Origin: Candidatus Poribacteria bacterium
Lineage (GTDB): Bacteria; Poribacteria; WGA-4E; WGA-3G
Length of the DNA stretch: 64,000 bases
Direction of reading: 5' to 3'
Assembly: GCA_022821065.1 (NCBI GenBank)
Contig: JAJEEK010000056.1
Coordinates: 33,957-97,956 of the forward strand
Below are positions 60,234 to 64,000 of the stretch, piece by piece (position 1 is the stretch's first letter; every line of letters starts with the position of its first letter). Made by a program: the position numbers and the translations under genes. The notes beneath the pieces are model-generated. The model saw nothing but the letters and a program-made list of their open reading frames with translations. It had not been told where the DNA came from and made no database searches.

Positions 60234-61018
60234 AATTCAATGAAATCCGATGCGGACGGCTTCTCAAAGATTCTGGCGTAATTGATATGGACACCTTTCC
60301 ATGAAACCCCGATTCCGGTTGTAAGTATACCGTTTGAGATGCCGAGTCGGATGGGGAGAACAGGAAACGGGTGCCACTCAGTGCCGATATAAAATTCCGG
60401 TGCTGCGCCGTTGGTCGGGAGCGCTATATCTGCTGAAAATTGGTAAGTATTGTAACGGTAGGCAGTGCCGAGTGTCAACCACTGAATACCGTAGCCTTCA
60501 AGATTTTGCGCGAGGCATCCGAACTTGAGGTTCGGACGCGGTTTGACAAGCAATCCAACGTCATAAGCAGTCTGATACCCAAAAAACTGGTAGACCTTGG
60601 ACGGGTGTCTCCGCTTAAACTTGAGGCTCAATCCTCCGGCGACGTACGATCCGAATTGACGTGCGATCCCGTAATAGTTAAAATCGGGAACGCCGCTATC
60701 AACACCGAGCGCGATTTTGTTGCCCCAGAACAGACCATAACCGCGATAACTATAACCGATACCTTTCGGATCAAACCGATAATCTTCTCGGTTATAAAAC
60801 TTATTAGCACCGAAAAGCTTCACACCTTGCCACTGAATGAGTCCAGCGGGGTTCCAAAAACCGGCAGTCGCATCGTCAGCGACAGCCGTGAAGGCGTTTC
60901 CCAACCCTAACGCACGCGCACCGACATAAAGCGGTCGCGACACTTCTATCGGCAACGCCGCGTGCAGCACCAACGGACACATCAACAACAAACAGAGAAA
61001 AACGGATACGGTTCGCAT
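60215..61018 (-). CDS. outer-membrane beta-barrel protein of the PorV/UPF0164 type
   Basis: 267 residues. Signal peptide ending VLHA; then YVGARALGLGNAFTAVADDATAGFWNPAGL, the hallmark of the PorV/PorQ/FadL-like families, followed by alternating strands and a C-terminal aromatic (VISFQ). Start at ATG 61018; an upstream ATG (61084) would overlap the promoter and has no similarity. The -10 box is 7 nt from this ATG. A transport or scaffold role in the outer membrane is inferred. Confidence 0.82.
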   Translation of the reverse strand: MRTVSVFLCLLLMCPLVLHAALPIEVSRPLYVGARALGLGNAFTAVADDATAGFWNPAGLIQWQGVKLFGANKFYNREDYRFDPKGIGYSYRGYGLFWGNKIALGVDSGVPDFNYYGIARQFGSYVAGGLSLKFKRRHPSKVYQFFGYQTAYDVGLLVKPRPNLKFGCLAQNLEGYGIQWLTLGTAYRYNTYQFSADIALPTNGAAPEFYIGTEWHPFPVLPIRLGISNGILTTGIGVSWKGVHINYARIFEKPSASDFIELVISFQ

Positions 61019-61025
61019 CGCCAAC

Positions 61026-61054
61026 AATTTAGCACGAAACAAACAAAATCGCAA
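61026..61054 (-). promoter_or_regulatory. promoter giving a probable leaderless mRNA for the PorV-like gene
   Basis: Minus strand TTGCGA (61049-61054), 17-nt spacer, TAAATT (61026-61031), then 7 nt to the ATG at 61018, the same spacing as at the aspartoacylase-like gene. Confidence 0.6.
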
Positions 61055-61077
61055 CGAGAAATCAAAAATTAAATCAC

Positions 61078-61107
61078 TTGACAACTGTTGTGGATTTCTG
61101 CTACCCT
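61078..61107 (+). promoter_or_regulatory. promoter of the small coiled-coil protein and rsmI operon
   Basis: TTGACA at 61078-61083, 18-nt spacer, TACCCT at 61102-61107; transcription near 61114, with AAAAGGGG before the ATG at 61131. Confidence 0.65.
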
Positions 61108-61130
61108 AATAGGTAAAAGGGGAAAACCGC

Positions 61131-61478
61131 ATGGCAAATCACTTTAACGACCTATTATTACAAACACTGAAAGATGTCGGCATTCGATTAGAACGCCTTG
61201 AAGGCCGCGTAGATCACGTCATAAATGAAAAAGCCGACAAGGCAGATGTACAGGACCTTAAAGCAGAACTCAGAGCCGTTACCGAAAAACTCGCCCCAAA
61301 AGCCGACAAGGCAGATGTCAATACCGTCAAAGAAGATGTCAATACACTTAGCGACGAAGTCCGGTCACAGAGCCAACGGCTTGATCGTATTGAGACAGGG
61401 ATTAAGACCCTCCAATGGACAATGACGGCTGGCCTCGCTATACTCGGCATTATCCTCGCTTTCGTCCGGTCATGCTAA
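61131..61478 (+). CDS. small coiled-coil protein with C-terminal TM helix
   Basis: 115 residues. Residues 1-80 are a coiled coil with the repeated unit KADKADV (LAPKADKADVNTVKEDVNTL). The C-terminus is one TM helix (WTMTAGLAILGIILAFV) and a short tail ending RSC. No domain family can be named beyond the DUF1640-like or HlyD-coiled coils. It is the first gene of the unit with rsmI. A tail-anchored cytoplasmic protein is the simplest model. Confidence 0.75.
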   Translation: MANHFNDLLLQTLKDVGIRLERLEGRVDHVINEKADKADVQDLKAELRAVTEKLAPKADKADVNTVKEDVNTLSDEVRSQSQRLDRIETGIKTLQWTMTAGLAILGIILAFVRSC

Positions 61479-61502
61479 CGCGGCAGAAAAAAACTAAACA
61501 AA

Positions 61503-62198
61503 ATGCAAAACACACCCATCGGTACGCTCTACCTCGTTAGCACCCCGATCGGAAATTTAGAAGATATCACCCTACGCGCCCTCCGTATCCTCAAGGAGGT
61601 AGACCTCATCGCTGCTGAGGATACACGCCAGACGCGTCGCCTCCTAACACACTACGACATCCACACGCCCCTCACGAGCTACTTTGAAGGCAACGAGCAA
61701 GTAAAGTGCGACAAACTAATTGATCGCATGGAGACAGGTGAAAGGATCGCCCTCGTTTCAGATGCCGGCACGCCTATCATTTCGGATCCAGGGTATCCGC
61801 TCCTACGTGGCTGTATTGACGCAGGCATCCCGATCGTTCCGATTCCCGGTGTATCAGCCGTCATCACTGCAGCGTCTGTTGCTGGATTGCCGCTACACAA
61901 CTTCGCTTTTGAAGGGTTCCTCTCCCCGAAATCTGGAAAAAGAAAACGTCAATTAAGTGTACTCACCGACGAGGAGAGGACGTTAATCTTCTTTGAATCC
62001 CCATATCGGATTTGCCGTTTCCTTGAAGATGTTCTTGAGGTAGTGGGGGATCGCGGGATCGTCGTTACGCGCGAACTAACGAAACGGTTTGAAGAGATAT
62101 TCCGAGGAAATGTCAGTGAAGCCCTGAAGAAATTCCGTGAGACCGATCCGCGCGGAGAGTTTACGATCGTTATTTCTGGAAAAAAGGAGAAAAGATGA
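61503..62198 (+). CDS. rsmI: 16S rRNA (cytidine(1402)-2'-O)-methyltransferase
   Basis: 231 residues of the SAM tetrapyrrole methylase-like fold. Hallmarks are LYLVSTPIGNLEDITLRA, IAAEDTRQTRRLLTHYDI, ALVSDAGTPIISDPGYPLLR and PIPGVSAVITA, and FESPYRI. RsmI methylates the 2'-hydroxyl of C1402 in 16S rRNA and fine-tunes decoding in the ribosomal P site. The C-terminal HTH extension of some homologues is missing. The 3-hydroxyacyl-CoA dehydrogenase overlaps its stop by 4 nt (ATGA). Confidence 0.95.
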   Translation: MQNTPIGTLYLVSTPIGNLEDITLRALRILKEVDLIAAEDTRQTRRLLTHYDIHTPLTSYFEGNEQVKCDKLIDRMETGERIALVSDAGTPIISDPGYPLLRGCIDAGIPIVPIPGVSAVITAASVAGLPLHNFAFEGFLSPKSGKRKRQLSVLTDEERTLIFFESPYRICRFLEDVLEVVGDRGIVVTRELTKRFEEIFRGNVSEALKKFRETDPRGEFTIVISGKKEKR

Positions 62199-63133
62199 CA
62201 GTTGATGAGATCAGACAGATCGCCGTTATCGGTGCAGGACTGATGGGACACGGTATCGCACAGGAGTTCGCAAGTGCAGGCTATAACGTCCATATCCAAG
62301 ATGTTACAGACGAACACCTCGAAACAGCACGTCTACAGATTCAGCGTAACCTCAGTGCCCTCGCTGAAAGTGCTGTTATTCAGAAAGAGAGCATTGCGCC
62401 GACGCTGCAGCGCATACAGACGACCACTGAACTGTCCGCAGTCGCCGAAAATGCCGATTTTGTCATCGAAGCCGTCACTGAGGATTTGGCACTCAAACAG
62501 CAGATATTCGAGGAATTAGACGGAATCTGTCCATCGCACACAATTTTGGCGAGCAATACGACCGCATTAATGCCGAGCCAGATCGGTGTAAAAGCGGAAC
62601 GCAAGGATAAGATCCTCAATACGCACTATTTTAATCCGCCTTACCTGATTCCGTTGGTCGAACTCATTCGCAGCCCTGAGACCGCCGACGAGACAGTCGC
62701 CGTGACGTTTGACCTGTTGACGGCTATCGGCAAAACGCCCGCGATTATAGAGAAAGAGGTACTCGGTTTTGTTGGACCGAGACTACAAGCTGCTCTAATT
62801 CGGGAAGCGTTCGCGATTGTCGAACAGGGGATCGCGAGTGCGGAGACCGTCGATCTCGTCGTGCGGAACAGTTTCGGACGTAGGCTCAGCGTTGCCGGAC
62901 CGTTTGAGGTCTTTGAACTCGCAGGCTGGGACCTCGTACTTGCTGCCTTTGAAGAACTTTATAAGGATCTCAACAGTTCATCTGACATCAATCCGCTCCT
63001 CCGACAGATGGTGGAATCGGATAAACTCGGTGTAAAATCTAAAGAAGGTTTCTACAGTTGGACGGACGAAAAAATAGAAGAACTCCGAGGTCGAATGCGT
63101 CACGCACTTATACAGCAAGCAAAAGAAAAGTAG
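62195..63133 (+). CDS. 3-hydroxyacyl-CoA dehydrogenase
   Basis: 312 residues. The N-terminal NAD domain has VIGAGLMGHGIAQEF and a C-terminal helical domain carries KEVLGFVGPRLQAALIREA. The catalytic His is in NTHYFNPPYLIPLVELI (3HCDH signature). It oxidises 3-hydroxyacyl-CoA in beta-oxidation or butyryl-type pathways; L-gulonate or lambda-crystallin-like dehydrogenases of the same family are alternatives. The start overlaps rsmI by 4 nt (ATGA), so translation is coupled. Confidence 0.9.
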   Translation: MTVDEIRQIAVIGAGLMGHGIAQEFASAGYNVHIQDVTDEHLETARLQIQRNLSALAESAVIQKESIAPTLQRIQTTTELSAVAENADFVIEAVTEDLALKQQIFEELDGICPSHTILASNTTALMPSQIGVKAERKDKILNTHYFNPPYLIPLVELIRSPETADETVAVTFDLLTAIGKTPAIIEKEVLGFVGPRLQAALIREAFAIVEQGIASAETVDLVVRNSFGRRLSVAGPFEVFELAGWDLVLAAFEELYKDLNSSSDINPLLRQMVESDKLGVKSKEGFYSWTDEKIEELRGRMRHALIQQAKEK

Positions 63134-63161
63134 TCGGCAGGTTCCGCTCTGCCATCCACAC

Positions 63162-63854
63162 ATGCAAACTAAAATATTAAACAGACTTCACTCGATTGTT
63201 GTGGATAAAAAGTGGCGTGTTGTGCTGCTATTGATGGTGCTAATAGGCGTAACCGTTTTAGCAGTCTATCGTAAAAACGTGTGGGCGTATCTTAGTGAAC
63301 TCACCGCCGCCTTTCAAAGCATTGAGACGGCACGTGCTTACATTGCAAGTTATGGGGTGCTTGCACCTGTCGTATCAGCGATTCTCATGATCTTTCAGAG
63401 TGTCATCGCACCGCTGCCAGCATTCCTGATTACTTTCGCAAACGGCACACTGTTCGGGTTCTGGTGGGGTTCACTCTTATCATGGAGCAGTTCGATGATC
63501 GGTGCCGCGCTCTGTTTCTATATCGCCCGCGCCCTCGGTATCCAACGTATAACACAATTTATGAGTCAACCGATCGTTGACAAAACGAACGATTTCTTTG
63601 AAAAATATGGGACCTACGCGATTCTTGTTGCCCGATTAATGCCGTTCATCTCTTTTGATGTTGTCAGCTATTTTGCAGGAGCGACCCGGATGCGGTTTCT
63701 CGGTTTTTGGGTCGCCACCGGCATCGGTCAGATGCCAGCCACCTTGGTTTATTCCTACCTCGGTGAGACCGCATCACCACACATCAAATGGATATTTTTT
63801 GTTTTTGCTATCGTCATCGCAATTTCAGTGGTAAAATGGCTAATACGGAAATAG
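63162..63854 (+). CDS. VTT-domain (TVP38/TMEM64, SNARE-associated) membrane protein
   Basis: 230 residues with about five TM helices. The VTT core contains PLPAFLITFANGTLFGFWWG, the glycine-rich loop SSSMIGAALCFYIARALG and ARLMPFISFDVVSYFAGATR. These DedA/TVP38-like proteins are inner-membrane proteins, with lipid scramblase or transport roles proposed for relatives. It lies 28 nt after the dehydrogenase gene. The stretch from 63855 to the window end holds no gene I can support. Confidence 0.88.
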   Translation: MQTKILNRLHSIVVDKKWRVVLLLMVLIGVTVLAVYRKNVWAYLSELTAAFQSIETARAYIASYGVLAPVVSAILMIFQSVIAPLPAFLITFANGTLFGFWWGSLLSWSSSMIGAALCFYIARALGIQRITQFMSQPIVDKTNDFFEKYGTYAILVARLMPFISFDVVSYFAGATRMRFLGFWVATGIGQMPATLVYSYLGETASPHIKWIFFVFAIVIAISVVKWLIRK

Positions 63855-64000
63855 TTATAAGTCTGATATTTATCAAAGTTATCATGGAGGCAGTAATAAT
63901 CAAGAGAGAGTAGGTATAGCAAGGTGAAAATGCGTCTGTTTTGAAAAAGTTGCTTGATTTTTAGCGCATGAAATGGCATCCTAATGATTCAAAAAACCAC

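Overview
The window is a bacterial chromosome segment of moderate G+C with dense protein coding, no rRNA or tRNA that I can see, and no phage, integrase, transposase or cas genes. Gene content (ManD-type enolase, CRTAC1/ASPIC and LamG secreted proteins, PhyH dioxygenase, two Gfo/Idh/MocA oxidoreductases, a DUF1549/DUF1553 cytochrome-like protein with two DUF1501 proteins, a WD40-caspase, many TPR proteins) together with families of short palindromic intergenic repeats points to a Candidatus Poribacteria-like or neighbouring PVC/Latescibacterota-type marine Gram-negative bacterium. This is inference from gene families, not a phylogenetic result.

Layout. 0.3-8.6 kb: sugar-acid dehydratase, secreted FG-GAP and LamG proteins, a TPR protein with murB, an acetamidase/formamidase, then a STAS-like/PIN gene pair whose PIN gene is broken by a repeat. 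8.8-17.0 kb (minus strand): an oligopeptide ABC transporter operon (two ATPases, solute-binding lipoprotein, two permeases) with a nucleotidyltransferase-HepT-like fusion inside it and an SDR oxidoreductase at its end. 17.2-18.5 kb: ECF sigma factor and anti-sigma factor. 18.6-31.1 kb: housekeeping and metabolic genes (methyltransferase, PepP-type peptidase, aspartoacylase-like enzyme, rpiA, OmpA-like protein, RNHCP protein, AAA ATPase, M20 peptidase, cupin, BioF-like enzyme, sugar isomerase/epimerase). 31.3-34.0 kb: PhyH, Gfo/Idh/MocA and methyltransferase genes. 34.0-36.8 kb: accessory patch with a MazF-like toxin-antitoxin pair, a gene remnant, a split composite ORF and a PD-(D/E)XK-like protein. 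37.1-44.0 kb: DUF1549/DUF1553 protein plus a tandem pair of nearly identical DUF1501 proteins. 44.2-57.9 kb: two pentapeptide-repeat/potassium-channel fusions around an oxidoreductase and an AAA ATPase, then a lipoprotein, a secreted seven-bladed WD40-caspase, an LPP20/DUF4384 lipoprotein and a metzincin-TPR protein. 58-64 kb: LTXXQ-like protein, HtrA-like protease, outer-membrane protein, rsmI, 3-hydroxyacyl-CoA dehydrogenase and a VTT-domain membrane protein.

The points most worth attention are: (i) the 44-58 kb cluster, where a channel-ATPase-channel arrangement is followed by envelope proteins including a predicted extracytoplasmic caspase homologue; (ii) a palindromic repeat family built on GTAACCAG/CTGGTTAC, with at least five copies, two of them in frame inside genes, one of which encodes much of a lipoprotein signal peptide; (iii) a second repeat family that disrupts a PIN gene and supplies a stop codon to another gene; (iv) promoters whose -10 box sits about 7-10 nt from the start codon, suggesting leaderless mRNAs; and (v) a permease gene whose only well-placed start is ATA/ATT.
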